Below the pieces are notes generated by a model. It did not search any database and was not told where the DNA came from. It worked only from the letters and a program-made list of their open reading frames with translations. Of a stretch of 64,000 nt of DNA, positions 39,487 through 48,685 are shown piece after piece. Position numbers and translations under genes: made by a program. The DNA comes from Pseudomonadota bacterium. GTDB taxonomy: Bacteria; Pseudomonadota; Gammaproteobacteria; Steroidobacterales; Steroidobacteraceae. Every line of letters begins with the position of its first letter. Within the stretch, counting starts at the first letter, position 1. The stretch covers positions 248,001 through 312,000 of the forward strand of contig JADIZR010000001.1 in the NCBI GenBank assembly GCA_016704655.1. Direction: 5' to 3'.

Positions 39487-41790
39487 ATGTGGCAAATGGC
39501 GGCAGGCCTCCTGGCCGGCTCCTGTGCGGTGCTGAGCCTGGCGCAGGCGCCTCCTGTCGCGCTGGTGTGGGCCTGCCTTTGCGTGAGCGTCGCCAGTGCC
39601 GGCGTGTGGCGAAAATCCTGGCTGCTGGGCCCCGGCGTGGGGTTCTGGTTGACCGCTATGCAGCTCAATGCAGGCCTGACTGACCGGTTGAACCCCGAGC
39701 TGGAAGGGCGTGCAGTGCACGTGCGTGGCGTGGTCACGAGCGTGCCGCAGGGCACGCTCGACGTACTCAGGTTCCGCCTTTCGCCGCTGCCGGGCGGCGA
39801 TTCACACACGCTGCCCCGGCTCGTCGAGCTGACCTGGTACGACGCTCCTGCCAGAGTCGATGCGGCCGAGACGCTCGAACTCGAGGTGAAGCTGCGCCGT
39901 CCTCGCGGGTTTGCCAACCCGGGTGGGCGTGACAACGAGGCGCGGATGCTGCGCGATCACGTTGGCGCGAGCGGCTACGTGCGCTCCGGCGAACGGCTTG
40001 GCCGCGCGTCCAACGCTGCCTTCAAGTACCCGGCGTTGCTCGCACGCGCACACATCGCCTCGACCATCCGGGACGCGCTTGGCGAGCGAACCTCGGCCGG
40101 CATCGTCGCAGGACTTGCCGTGGGCCTCCAGGACGCGCTGAGCCGCGACCAGTGGCTGCAGCTCTCGCGCAGTGGCACCAGCCACTTGATGGCGATCTCG
40201 GGCCTGCACATCGCGATGGTGGCCGCAACCTTCGCCTGGTTCGGTGGGCGAGTGCAGCGATTCCGGCAGAGCCGTGGTGCGACAGGTGCCACGCGCGATG
40301 CGTCGGTCGTCGCAGCAGCCATCGCGGCGCTGGGTTACAGCCTGCTTGCAGGCTGGTCCGTGCCGACACAGCGCACCATGGTCATGATCGCGTGTGGCGC
40401 CGCTGCGCTGCTGTTGCGTCGACGGATCGGCGTTGCCGATGGACTGGGCATCTGCGTGGTCGGTGTGCTGCTGCTCGACCCGCTGGCAGCGCTCGCACCC
40501 GGGTTCTGGTTGTCGTTCGGTGCCGTGGCCGTCATTCTCTATGGCGCCACCGGGCACGTCCGGCCACCCGGCCTGATACGCAGCTACCTGCTGGTCCAGG
40601 TCGTCGTCACGCTGGGACTCGTGCCCGTGCTCGCGGGCAGCTTCGGTTCGGTTTCGCTGGTGTCCGCGCTGGTCAACCTGTACGCGATTCCGCTCTATAC
40701 GCTGCTGATCGTGCCTGCCGTGCTGGTGTCGTGCGCCGTAGCGATCGTTGCAGACGATGCCGGCACGGTCCTGCTTGACTGGACAGGCCGGTTGATTGAA
40801 TCGACGTGGCCGTTGATCGAGGTGCCGGCATCATGGTCGCTCGCCACCTGGTCGATCGCCGGGCTCGACGGCATCGCCTGGATCGCCCTCGTTCTTGGCG
40901 CGCTCGTGGCGCTGTCGCCATTGCCGATCCTGGGTCGCGTTGCTGGCGGCGTAGTTCTTGCGACGGCTTGCCTGTGGCGGCCGGCGCTCGTGCCTGACGG
41001 GGCTGCGCGGGTCACGATACTCGACGTCGGACAGGGGCTGTCGGTGGTGATCGAAACGCGTGGACACACGCTCGTCTACGACGCCGGACCTTCGTTCCGC
41101 ACGGGCAGCGACACCGGGCAGCTCGTCGTCGTTCCATTCCTCAGGTCGCGCGGCATTCGCAGGGTGGATCGCGTCGTCGTGAGTCACGACGACGACGATC
41201 ACAAGGGCGGGGCGGGTAGTGTGCTCGCGCTCATGGACGCGCACGCCCTGACCCTGGGTCCGAGCCTGTGGGCGAGCACGTTCGATCGTCGCGGTGCGCA
41301 ATTGATCCGCAACGTCTGCCGGCGTGGCGAGGCGTGGTCCTGGAATGGAGTCGACTTTCGCTGGGTGCATCCCGGCGATGTTCGCTACCAGCGCGATAAC
41401 GACAGTTCGTGTGTGTTGCTGGTGAGCGCAGGCGGGTCCACAGCGCTCGTCACCGGCGACATCGAGGCCGAGGCCGAGCGCGACATGGCGCGAGACGGCG
41501 CCTTGGCCCCCGTCGACATCGTGATCGTGCCGCATCATGGCAGCCGCACTTCGTCGACACAGGACTTCGTGACGGCGTCACGGCCGCGCTGGGCTGTCTA
41601 TGCAGTGGGTTACCGCAACCGCTGGAACTTCCCCGTGCGGCGCGTCGTGGAGCGCTGGGAACAGGCGGGAGCCCGGGGGGTGCGGACGAGTGATGGCGGA
41701 GCCATCACGTTCGAGCTTGTGCCCGGACGTGCCCTGGCGCCGCCATTCGAATGGCGGCGCGAACACCTGCGCCCGTGGCGTGATCCCTGA
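39487..41790 (+). CDS. comEC: DNA internalisation competence protein ComEC
   Basis: ComEC carries single-stranded DNA across the inner membrane during natural transformation. The 767-residue product has N-terminal membrane helices and an OB region. The Competence domain includes SGTSHLMAISGLHIAMVAATF, and the C-terminal metallo-beta-lactamase domain has TILDVGQGLSVVIETRG, SHDDDDHKGG and IVPHHGSRTSST. Full length and all motifs are intact, so DNA uptake capacity is plausible, though pilus genes are not in this window. Confidence 0.95.
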   Translation: MWQMAAGLLAGSCAVLSLAQAPPVALVWACLCVSVASAGVWRKSWLLGPGVGFWLTAMQLNAGLTDRLNPELEGRAVHVRGVVTSVPQGTLDVLRFRLSPLPGGDSHTLPRLVELTWYDAPARVDAAETLELEVKLRRPRGFANPGGRDNEARMLRDHVGASGYVRSGERLGRASNAAFKYPALLARAHIASTIRDALGERTSAGIVAGLAVGLQDALSRDQWLQLSRSGTSHLMAISGLHIAMVAATFAWFGGRVQRFRQSRGATGATRDASVVAAAIAALGYSLLAGWSVPTQRTMVMIACGAAALLLRRRIGVADGLGICVVGVLLLDPLAALAPGFWLSFGAVAVILYGATGHVRPPGLIRSYLLVQVVVTLGLVPVLAGSFGSVSLVSALVNLYAIPLYTLLIVPAVLVSCAVAIVADDAGTVLLDWTGRLIESTWPLIEVPASWSLATWSIAGLDGIAWIALVLGALVALSPLPILGRVAGGVVLATACLWRPALVPDGAARVTILDVGQGLSVVIETRGHTLVYDAGPSFRTGSDTGQLVVVPFLRSRGIRRVDRVVVSHDDDDHKGGAGSVLALMDAHALTLGPSLWASTFDRRGAQLIRNVCRRGEAWSWNGVDFRWVHPGDVRYQRDNDSSCVLLVSAGGSTALVTGDIEAEAERDMARDGALAPVDIVIVPHHGSRTSSTQDFVTASRPRWAVYAVGYRNRWNFPVRRVVERWEQAGARGVRTSDGGAITFELVPGRALAPPFEWRREHLRPWRDP

Positions 41791-41872
41791 ACCATGCCCG
41801 TCGCCGCGGGGGAGGGGTTCCAGTATCATCGGCGGGTCATATTTGCCGGGCACAGGGACTCGAGCGAGCCAC

Positions 41873-42553
41873 ATGTTCGAAATCGTGAAGGCCGGCGGCA
41901 TCGTCATGGTGCCGCTCATCCTCTGCTCCATACTTGCTGCCGCCATCACGCTCGAGCGCCTCTGGACGCTGCGGAGCCAGCGCGTCGTGCCCGAGGAACT
42001 CGTGGACAAAGTGTGGCGCTGGGTCGAAAACCGCACCCTGTCCGACAAGCAGATCCTCGCGCTGCAGCAGCATTCGCCGCTCGGGCGCGTGCTCGCGGCC
42101 GGGCTCGCCAATCGCCACCGTGACCGCTCGCTGATGATCGAGGCGATCGAAGACGCCGGGCGTCACGTCGCCCACGAACTGGAGCGGTACCTGAACGCTC
42201 TTGGCACGATCGCCGCCATCTCGCCGTTGCTCGGCCTGCTGGGCACCGTCACGGGCATGATCCGCACATTCAAGGCGATCACGGTTGCCGGCGTGGGCAA
42301 CCCCGCGGCCATGGCCTCCGGCATCGCCGAAGCCCTGATCACCACCGCGGCGGGCCTGATCATAGCGATCCCCGCGCTCGTGGCGTATCGCTACCTGCGC
42401 GGCCGCGTCGACGGGCACGTCATCGACATGGAGAAGGAATCACTCAAGCTGGTGCAGGCGATCGATCGAGCGAGCACGTTGCGACCGGCCTCGGCGGTCG
42501 AGATCGGCGTGGCAATGTCGTCGCCGTCGGACGCGCAGGAAGCGGTGGCTTGA
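41873..42553 (+). CDS. exbB: MotA/TolQ/ExbB proton channel family protein
   Basis: This is an inner-membrane proton-channel protein of 226 residues. It has an N-terminal helix (GGIVMVPLILCSILAAAITL), a cytoplasmic loop and two C-terminal helices. The conserved part is LGTIAAISPLLGLLGTVTGM, IRTFKAIT, and AEALITTAAGLIIAIPALVAYRY. It is paired with an ExbD-like gene with a four-base overlap. No TonB or TonB-dependent receptor gene is adjacent. The position before msbA is seen in xanthomonads and other gammaproteobacteria. Confidence 0.9.
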   Translation: MFEIVKAGGIVMVPLILCSILAAAITLERLWTLRSQRVVPEELVDKVWRWVENRTLSDKQILALQQHSPLGRVLAAGLANRHRDRSLMIEAIEDAGRHVAHELERYLNALGTIAAISPLLGLLGTVTGMIRTFKAITVAGVGNPAAMASGIAEALITTAAGLIIAIPALVAYRYLRGRVDGHVIDMEKESLKLVQAIDRASTLRPASAVEIGVAMSSPSDAQEAVA

Positions 42554-42978
42554 GGTTTCAGCAGAAGCACCGCGAGGAGCTCGAGCTCAACATGACGTCG
42601 CTGATCGACGTCGTGCTGCTGCTGCTGATCTTCTTCATGATGTCCACCAGGTTCATCGACGAGAGCCGGCTGCAGGTCCGGTTGCCCGAGGCCGGGGTCC
42701 AGCCCGACGCGGCCTCCATCAAGGAAGCCGTCGAGATCGAGGTGACGGCGGAAGGCAACTACCGCGTGGGCGGCCGCGATCTCGTCAACAACAGTCCCGA
42801 CACGCTCGCCACGGCACTTGCACGCGCCACTGACGGCAACCGCGCGCAACCCCTCACGATCCGTGCCGACGCGCGGGCCGTGCACCAGTCGGTCGTCACG
42901 GCGATGGACGTCGCCGGACGCCTCGGCTACCGCCAGATCAACATCGCCACGGTTCACGATGGGTCGCAAAGCCGATAG
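42550..42978 (+). CDS. exbD: ExbD/TolR family biopolymer transport protein
   Basis: This 142-residue partner of ExbB starts with the cytoplasmic segment FQQKHREELELNMTSLID and a single helix (VVLLLLIFFMMSTRFI). The conserved aspartate is in LIDVVLL, and a periplasmic domain follows (PLTIRADARAVHQSVVTAMD). The start is TTG at 42550, overlapping the exbB stop. It ends inside the msbA reading frame (20-base overlap), so its termination and msbA initiation may be coupled. Confidence 0.9.
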   Translation: MRFQQKHREELELNMTSLIDVVLLLLIFFMMSTRFIDESRLQVRLPEAGVQPDAASIKEAVEIEVTAEGNYRVGGRDLVNNSPDTLATALARATDGNRAQPLTIRADARAVHQSVVTAMDVAGRLGYRQINIATVHDGSQSR

Positions 42979-44725
42979 ACGCGTCGACCTGAAGATGCCG
43001 GAGGGCGCCCTGCAGACGTACAGGCGCCTGCTCGGCTACCTGCGGCCGCATAAGGCCATGTTCGCGGTCGGCGTGCTCGGCATGACGATCTTCGCGGCGA
43101 CCGACGCCGGCTGGGCTGCGTTCGTCAAATTCTTCCTCGACGGCACCTTCGTCGACAAGGATCCACGCATGGTCTGGCTGGTGCCGGTGGCGCTGGTCGG
43201 ACTCTTCATCCTGCGCGGCGTCGGCGACTTCCTGCAGACGTACTGTCCGGGCTTCGTCGGTCGGCACATCGTGAAGACGCTGCGCGGACAGATCTTCGAG
43301 CGCTACGTGCACCTGCCGGTGTCGTATTTCGACACCAATACGTCGGGTGTCCTGCTGTCCAAGCTCACGTACAACACGGAGCAGGTGGCCACCGCGACGA
43401 CCGATTCGGTCACCGTATTCATCCGCGACACCCTCACGATCATCGGCCTGCTCGGCTACCTGCTTTACCTCAATCCGAAACTCACGCTGTTCAGCCTGAT
43501 CGTCGGCCCGCTGATCGCGGTGCTGATCCGCAAGATCAACCTGCTGTTCCGCCGCTACAGCCGGCGCATACAGAATTCCATGGGCGACGTGACACGGGTC
43601 GCCAAGGAAGCGATCGAGGCGCCGAGGGTGATCCGCGTCTTCGGCGCGCAGGACTACGAAGCGCGGATGTTCGACGACGTGATCGAGCACAACCGTCGCT
43701 CGCACATGAAGCTCATGATGACCAAGGGCATGAGCAACCCCATCGTGCAGACGATCGCGGCCGTCGGCCTGGCGGGGGTCCTGTACCTGGCGACGGTCGA
43801 TGCCATCAATGGCCTGATGTCGGTGGGCGAATTCACGTCTTTCATCGCGGCGCTGATGCTGATCACGGCCCCGCTGCGCCGGCTGGTCAACGTCGCGGGA
43901 CCGCTGCAGCAGGGCATCGCTGCCGCGCAGAGCATTTTCGAAGTGCTCGACGCCCCGCTCGAGGACCAGGGCGGCAGCTTCCGGCTCGAACGCGCACGCG
44001 GTGAAGTCGAATACCGCAACGTCGAATTCAAGTACCCGACCGCGGCGGATCCCGTGCTGCACGGCGTCAGCTTCCATGCGCAGCCCGGCGAGAAAATTGC
44101 CATCGTGGGTCGTTCCGGCAGCGGCAAGTCCACGCTCGTCGGATTGCTGCCGCGCTTCTATGACCCGACGGCGGGGCAGGTGCTGGTCGACGGCCACGAC
44201 GCCCGCGAGTTTTCGCTCGGCGCTCTGCGGGCGCAGGTCAGCCTCGTGAGCCAGGACGTCGTGCTGTTCAACGACACGATCAAGAGCAACATCGCTTTCG
44301 GCTTCCCGGCCACGGACGCAGCAATCGAAGCCGCCGCTGCGACTGCTCGCGTCAACGAGTTCAGCGCGCAATTGCCGCGCGGACTCGACACCGTCGTGGG
44401 CGATCGCGGCGCGCTGCTTTCGGGTGGCCAGCGCCAGCGCATTGCGATCGCGCGCGCGTTGCTGCGCAACTCGCCGATCCTGATCCTGGACGAGGCGACC
44501 TCGGCGCTGGACACCGAGATCGAACGCCAGATCCAGGACCAGCTCGAAGCGCTCATGGCGAACCGCACGACGCTCATCATCGCGCACCGCTTGTCGACGG
44601 TCGAGAAAGCCGACCGCATCCTCGTCATGGATTCGGGGCGCGTCGTGGAATCGGGAACCCACCAGGAACTGCTGGCACGCGACGGCCAGTACGCCGTGCT
44701 GCACCGGTTGCAGTTCAACGACTGA
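42959..44725 (+). CDS. msbA: lipid A export ATP-binding/permease MsbA
   Basis: MsbA flips lipid A-core across the inner membrane. The 588-residue half-transporter has six helices and a nucleotide-binding domain. Walker A is VGRSGSGKSTLVGLLPRFYD, the signature is LLSGGQRQRIAIARALLRN, and Walker B is PILILDEATSALDTE. The assignment to MsbA rather than another exporter rests on lpxK being the next gene. Confidence 0.93.
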   Translation: MGRKADRRVDLKMPEGALQTYRRLLGYLRPHKAMFAVGVLGMTIFAATDAGWAAFVKFFLDGTFVDKDPRMVWLVPVALVGLFILRGVGDFLQTYCPGFVGRHIVKTLRGQIFERYVHLPVSYFDTNTSGVLLSKLTYNTEQVATATTDSVTVFIRDTLTIIGLLGYLLYLNPKLTLFSLIVGPLIAVLIRKINLLFRRYSRRIQNSMGDVTRVAKEAIEAPRVIRVFGAQDYEARMFDDVIEHNRRSHMKLMMTKGMSNPIVQTIAAVGLAGVLYLATVDAINGLMSVGEFTSFIAALMLITAPLRRLVNVAGPLQQGIAAAQSIFEVLDAPLEDQGGSFRLERARGEVEYRNVEFKYPTAADPVLHGVSFHAQPGEKIAIVGRSGSGKSTLVGLLPRFYDPTAGQVLVDGHDAREFSLGALRAQVSLVSQDVVLFNDTIKSNIAFGFPATDAAIEAAAATARVNEFSAQLPRGLDTVVGDRGALLSGGQRQRIAIARALLRNSPILILDEATSALDTEIERQIQDQLEALMANRTTLIIAHRLSTVEKADRILVMDSGRVVESGTHQELLARDGQYAVLHRLQFND

Positions 44726-44728
44726 CGC

Positions 44729-45772
44729 ATGTCGCTCGACGCGCGGCTGCAGAGCGTCTGGTACGGCCCCGCCTGGCGCAGCCTGCCGCTGTGGCCGCTC
44801 GCCCTGCTGTACCGCATGATCCTCGCGTTGCGAGCCCTGGCGTATCGCAGCGGCTTGCTGCACGTCGAACACGTCGACGTGCCGGTCATCGTCGTCGGCA
44901 ACCTGACGGTCGGCGGCACCGGCAAGACGCCGGTCGCTGCCTGGCTGGCCCGGCAGCTCGAAGCTCGCGGCAGGCGAGTCGGCGTGGTTCTGCGTGGCTA
45001 CGGCGGCTCGCATCGTGGCGCACCCAGGGTGGTGACGCCCACGGACGATCCGAGGGTCACTGGCGACGAAGCGCTGGTGCACGCCCGGCGTGGCATGCAC
45101 ACCGTGGTGATCGGTGCGGACCGGGTAGCGGCGGCACGTCTGGCGGCCGAGCAGGGCGCCGACGTCGTCGTCTGCGATGACGGGCTCCAGCACGTGCGAC
45201 TGGCGCGCGACTTTGAGATCGCGGTTATCGACGGCGCGCGCGGACTTGGTAACCGCTGGCTGCTGCCAGCCGGCCCGTTGCGCGAGCCGGCACGCGAGCT
45301 GGAATCAGTCCATGCGGTCGTCGTAACCGATCGCGGTGGGGAGGGGCGCGCCGATTTTTCAGTTCGCTCGCCCATGCTGCTGCGCGCGCAGTTCGCACCC
45401 GGCGACGCGGTAAACCTGCTCACGAACGAACGTCGGCCGCTGGCCGGCTTCGTGCGGGTGTCCAACCTGCACGCAATAGCCGGCATCGGCCATCCTGAGG
45501 CTTTCTTTCGCGGCCTCGTGGAACGTGGACTGGTCGTCACGACGCATGCATTGCCCGACCATGCGCCGCTGGACGCAGGCACGCTGCCGTTCCCCGCCGA
45601 CGCCATTGTCCTGATGACCGAGAAAGATGCCGTAAAATGCCGGTCGATCGCCCGCCCCGACTGGTGGTGGGTCGATCTCGAAGTGAGCTTCGGTCGCGCT
45701 GAAGCCGCGGCGTTGCTGACCTCCGTTCTTGAGCGCACTGGATTGACCGGTGCGGGAGTGTCCCTTGGATAA
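44729..45772 (+). CDS. lpxK: tetraacyldisaccharide 4'-kinase
   Basis: LpxK phosphorylates the 4' position of the lipid A disaccharide at the inner membrane. The 347 residues include an N-terminal hydrophobic stretch (LWPLALLYRMILALRALAY), the P-loop VGNLTVGGTGKTPVAAWLA, VLRGYGGSHRG and VVCDDGLQHVRLARDFEI. It is three bases from msbA, and its end overlaps a Trm112-like gene. Confidence 0.96.
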   Translation: MSLDARLQSVWYGPAWRSLPLWPLALLYRMILALRALAYRSGLLHVEHVDVPVIVVGNLTVGGTGKTPVAAWLARQLEARGRRVGVVLRGYGGSHRGAPRVVTPTDDPRVTGDEALVHARRGMHTVVIGADRVAAARLAAEQGADVVVCDDGLQHVRLARDFEIAVIDGARGLGNRWLLPAGPLREPARELESVHAVVVTDRGGEGRADFSVRSPMLLRAQFAPGDAVNLLTNERRPLAGFVRVSNLHAIAGIGHPEAFFRGLVERGLVVTTHALPDHAPLDAGTLPFPADAIVLMTEKDAVKCRSIARPDWWWVDLEVSFGRAEAAALLTSVLERTGLTGAGVSLG

Positions 45773-45953
45773 CAAGCTGCTCGACATCCTCGCCTGCCCG
45801 CTCTGCAAGGGGCCCCTGCAGTGGCACCGCGACGCGCAAACCCTGGTTTGCCGTGCCGACCGCCTGGCGTTCCCGGTGAGCGACGGTGTCCCGGCGATGC
45901 TGGAGGAAGAGGCTCGCAAGCTGAATTCCGACGACCCGCTGCTCAAGGACTGA
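45765..45953 (+). CDS. Trm112 family small protein (YcaR-like)
   Basis: This 62-residue protein contains the zinc-binding-like segment NKLLDILACPLCKGPLQW and FPVSDGVPAMLEEEARKL. YcaR-type proteins lie between lpxK and kdsB in E. coli as well. Archaeal and eukaryotic Trm112 activates methyltransferases, but the role of YcaR is unproven. The start is TTG at 45765, overlapping the lpxK end. Confidence 0.88.
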   Translation: MDNKLLDILACPLCKGPLQWHRDAQTLVCRADRLAFPVSDGVPAMLEEEARKLNSDDPLLKD

Positions 45954-45959
45954 GCGGCC

Positions 45960-46745
45960 GTGGCTTATCACGTCGTCATCCCGGCGCGTTACGCATCGGC
46001 GCGCCTGCCGGGCAAGCCGCTGCTCGACATCGGCGGCCGCACGATGATCCAGCGCGTGGTGGAGCAGGCCGCAGCCAGCAGCGCCGACCAGGTGCTGGTC
46101 GCCACCGACGACGAACGCATTGCCGCGGCGGTCTACGACCCGCGGGGGCGTTCGTCATCGATCGCCGCAATGACCGATGCAGACCTGCCGTCCGGCACGG
46201 ATCGTGTCGCCGTGGTTGCGCGCCAGCAGGGCTGGGACGACGACACGATCGTCGTCAACGTGCAGGGTGATGAACCTTTCGTGCCGCCACGCCTGATCGA
46301 CCAGGTGGCCGGTCTGCTGGTACGTGATCCAGTCGCTGACATCGCCACGCTCGCGACGCCAATCGAGTCGTTGCACGACTTCCTCGATCCCAACGTAGTC
46401 AAAGTGGTGTGTGCGGCCGACGGCGTGGCACTGTATTTCAGTCGCGCGCCGATTCCCTGGTCGCGAGACGGCGCAGCCGCGGGACTCGGCAGCCAGACTG
46501 TCTATTCCGGGGCGCTGCGGCACGTCGGCTTGTACGCGTATCGGGTAGGTGCGCTCAAACGCATCATGGCCATGGTGCCGTCGACCTACGAACAAGCCGA
46601 AAAGCTGGAACAGCTGCGCGCCCTGCAGGCGGGGCTGCGCATCACGGTGGCACTTTGCGTCGAACCGCCCGGTCCGGGAATCGACACGGACGCGGACCTG
46701 CAGCGCGCACGTATGCGCGCCGCCACCGAACCTGGAGCACGATGA
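45960..46745 (+). CDS. kdsB: 3-deoxy-manno-octulosonate cytidylyltransferase
   Basis: KdsB activates KDO to CMP-KDO before transfer to lipid A. The 261-residue protein starts at GTG with VVIPARYASARLPGKPLLDI. It has VATDDERI, PSGTDRVA, VNVQGDEPFVP and the closing PGIDTDADLQRAR. Compared with Pseudomonas KdsB the segment between DERIAAAV and DLPSGTDR is about four residues longer (YDPRGRSSSIAAMTDA). That could be a genuine insertion or two compensating sequence errors. Confidence 0.94.
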   Translation: MAYHVVIPARYASARLPGKPLLDIGGRTMIQRVVEQAAASSADQVLVATDDERIAAAVYDPRGRSSSIAAMTDADLPSGTDRVAVVARQQGWDDDTIVVNVQGDEPFVPPRLIDQVAGLLVRDPVADIATLATPIESLHDFLDPNVVKVVCAADGVALYFSRAPIPWSRDGAAAGLGSQTVYSGALRHVGLYAYRVGALKRIMAMVPSTYEQAEKLEQLRALQAGLRITVALCVEPPGPGIDTDADLQRARMRAATEPGAR

Positions 46746-47062
46746 CCATGAATGAACCGTTGCTGGTGGCGTTTGGCGTAACGATCACGCCGTGGAAGCT
46801 GATCGGCTACCTCGGCGTTGCCTTGTTCGCCGGCCGCTGGTTCGTGCAGATGTTCTATTCGCGGCGCCACGGCCGGCCCGTCGTCCCGACCGTCTTCTGG
46901 ATGATGAGTATCAGCGGCAGCCTGCTGCTGCTGTCGTATTTCACGTTCGGCAAAAACGATTCGGTCGGCATCCTCTCGAACCTGTTTCCGGCCGGCGTCG
47001 CCGGCTACAACCTGGTCCTGGACCTGCGGCACAGGAAGGTGAAGCAGGAGGAAAGGGGTTAG
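46742..47062 (+). CDS. lipid A biosynthesis N-terminal-domain membrane protein
   Basis: This 106-residue protein contains three membrane helices with the LAB-N pattern. The segments are TPWKLIGYLGVALFAGRWFV, QMFYSRRHGRPVVPTVFWMM and SGSLLLLSYFTFGKNDSVGI, then a hydrophobic end. Related proteins occur in lipid A-modification and glycosyltransferase gene clusters. It overlaps kdsB by four bases. Its TAG stop lies inside a GGGGTTAGGGG repeat. Confidence 0.8.
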   Translation: MTMNEPLLVAFGVTITPWKLIGYLGVALFAGRWFVQMFYSRRHGRPVVPTVFWMMSISGSLLLLSYFTFGKNDSVGILSNLFPAGVAGYNLVLDLRHRKVKQEERG

Positions 47063-47081
47063 GGGATAGGGGTTAGGGGAT
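47055..47081 (+). repeat. short G-rich tandem repeat, left copy
   Basis: GGGGTTA-GGGGATA-GGGGTTA-GGGGA: 7-bp units. The first TAG is the stop codon of the preceding gene. An inverted copy lies at 47938-47953, and the two flank the cupin gene. Confidence 0.7.
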
Positions 47082-47191
47082 GGTCGGAAGCGGCTGTGCC
47101 GCGGAATGCCGCTTCCGCTTCGTACGATACTGTCGCCGAGGCGAGTAGGCATATTTCCTGATCATTCTTCTCGACCGCCATTGAGGGTCCA

Positions 47192-47877
47192 TTGCTGCAG
47201 CGAGTCGCGGAAAGTCTCTGCCTGTGCTGGCTTGTGCTGTGCGGTACGACGGCGTCGCGCAGCCTGTGGTGGCCATCGAGCAGGAGCCGGCACATCGGCT
47301 CGTGCTGCAGAATGATTTTGTACGAGTATTCGAGGTCGGGTTGCCGCCCGGCGAAGACTCGCTCTGGCACGTGCATCGGCACGATGGAATTTCGGTGCGG
47401 CTGGCAGACGCTGCAATTGAAGACGAGCCAGAAAATGGGCGAACCGAGTCGTTTCGTCTGCGTCGGGGAGAGCTGGCCTATGGCGCCACGCCGGCAGCGC
47501 GGACGCACCGCGTCCGTAACGTCGGCGCGACGACGTTTCACAACATCTACATCGAACTGTTGACCGACCACGACGTCGGTAGGGATCGCACAGCAGCCGC
47601 AGCGTCCGCCCGGCTCGTCGAATTCGAGAACGATCGCGTGCGCGCGCTGCGTCGGATTCTGGCGCCCGGCGAATCGACGGCTATGCACACCCATGCCTCG
47701 AACGGTGTGGCTGTGTTGGTCACCGCGGGTCGCCTTGAGATCTCTGCTCCGGCAGGAGCTGCGAGAACCAGCGACGTAAAAGCCGGCGCGGTGCAATGGA
47801 TCGATGCGGGAACGACGCACTCGTTGAAGAACGTCGGCGATGCGCCCATCGAAATCGTGGACATCGAGCCCAGGTAG
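47192..47877 (+). CDS. two-domain cupin protein, probably secreted, with 5' frameshift
   Basis: From 47224 the frame encodes two cupin domains: LVLQNDFVRVFEVGLPPGE then DSLWHVHRHDGISVRL, and LVEFENDRVRALRRILAPGE then AMHTHASNGVAVLVTAGRLE. Upstream, the frame from TTG 47192 gives a signal-peptide-like LQRVAESLCLCWLVLCGTTA. Joining the two near 47255 yields a cleavage-like TASAQPVVAIEQEP. I infer a secreted cupin of about 228 residues with one extra base; a cytoplasmic protein from 47224 is the alternative. Metal-ligand histidines are partly present (HVHRH, HTH). Substrate unknown. Confidence 0.6.
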
Positions 47878-47937
47878 CAGGTTCTTGCATCGACGGCGGC
47901 TGCGGCGTCAGGTCGAAGCGAATCCTCTCCACTCCGA

Positions 47938-47953
47938 CTAACCCCTAACCCCC
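47938..47953 (+). repeat. short G-rich tandem repeat, inverted copy
   Basis: CTAACCCCTAACCCCC is the reverse complement of the unit at 47055-47081. The rluF stop (CTA on this strand, 47945-47947) lies within it. Confidence 0.7.
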
Positions 47954-48685
47954 GCCCTTGAGCGAAAGCGTTGCACGCTTGCGTACAGGAGCCACGAGCA
48001 GCGGCTGCACTTCTGCCGGGGTGAGGTTGCGCCATCGGCCGACCGGCAGTGTGCCGAGCTGGATGTGCATGATCCGCACGCGCTGCAGACGTCGGACCCG
48101 GTAATCGAAGTGTTCGCACATGCGGCGGATCTGGCGGTTGAGGCCCTGCGTCAGCACGATACGGAACGTATTGCGGCCGACCTGGGTGACGCGGCACGGG
48201 TTGGTCACCGTCTCGAGGATCGTTACGCCGCCGGCCATGCCTGACAGAAATTCTTGCGTCAGCGGCCGGTCGACCGAGACGATGTATTCCTTCTCGTGCT
48301 CGTGCTCGGCACGGAGCACGCGATTGACGATGTCGCCGTCGTTGGTGAGCAGGATCAGGCCTTCTGATTCCTTGTCCAGGCGGCCGATGGGGAATATGCG
48401 CTCGCGGTGACCCACGAAATCGACGATGTTGTCCGGGACGTCGCGGTCGGTCGTGCACTCGATGCCGATCGGCTTGTTCAAGGCGAGGTAGACGCGCTCG
48501 GGCTTGAAATTCAGCGGCCGGCCATCGAGCGATACCTCGTCTCCTGCCGCGACCTTGGTGCCGAGCACGGCGGTCACGCCGTTCACTGCAACTCGACCCG
48601 CCTCGACCCATTGGTCAGCCTGGCGACGCGAACAGACACCCGCTTCGCTGAGGAACTTGTTGATCCGGACGCTGGAATCAGCCAC
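47945..48685 (-). CDS. rluF: 23S rRNA pseudouridine(2604) synthase RluF
   Basis: RluF isomerises U2604 of 23S rRNA and U35 of tRNA-Tyr. The 246-residue product shows the S4 domain (RINKFLSEAGVCSRRQADQW) and LNKPIGIECTTDRDVPDNIV. The catalytic aspartate is in FPIGRLDKESEGLILLTNDG, followed by LTQGLNRQIRRMCEHFDYRV. The GTG start at 48685 overlaps the end of yciH by eight bases. The GIECTTDRDVPDNIVDFV stretch favours RluF over RluB or RluE. Confidence 0.88.
   Translation of the reverse strand: MADSSVRINKFLSEAGVCSRRQADQWVEAGRVAVNGVTAVLGTKVAAGDEVSLDGRPLNFKPERVYLALNKPIGIECTTDRDVPDNIVDFVGHRERIFPIGRLDKESEGLILLTNDGDIVNRVLRAEHEHEKEYIVSVDRPLTQEFLSGMAGGVTILETVTNPCRVTQVGRNTFRIVLTQGLNRQIRRMCEHFDYRVRRLQRVRIMHIQLGTLPVGRWRNLTPAEVQPLLVAPVRKRATLSLKGGG

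Noticed and set aside
42938..45193. 751-codon antisense open frame opposite msbA and lpxK.
   Set aside because: A shadow of two well-supported genes on the other strand; the sequence has no recognisable domain.
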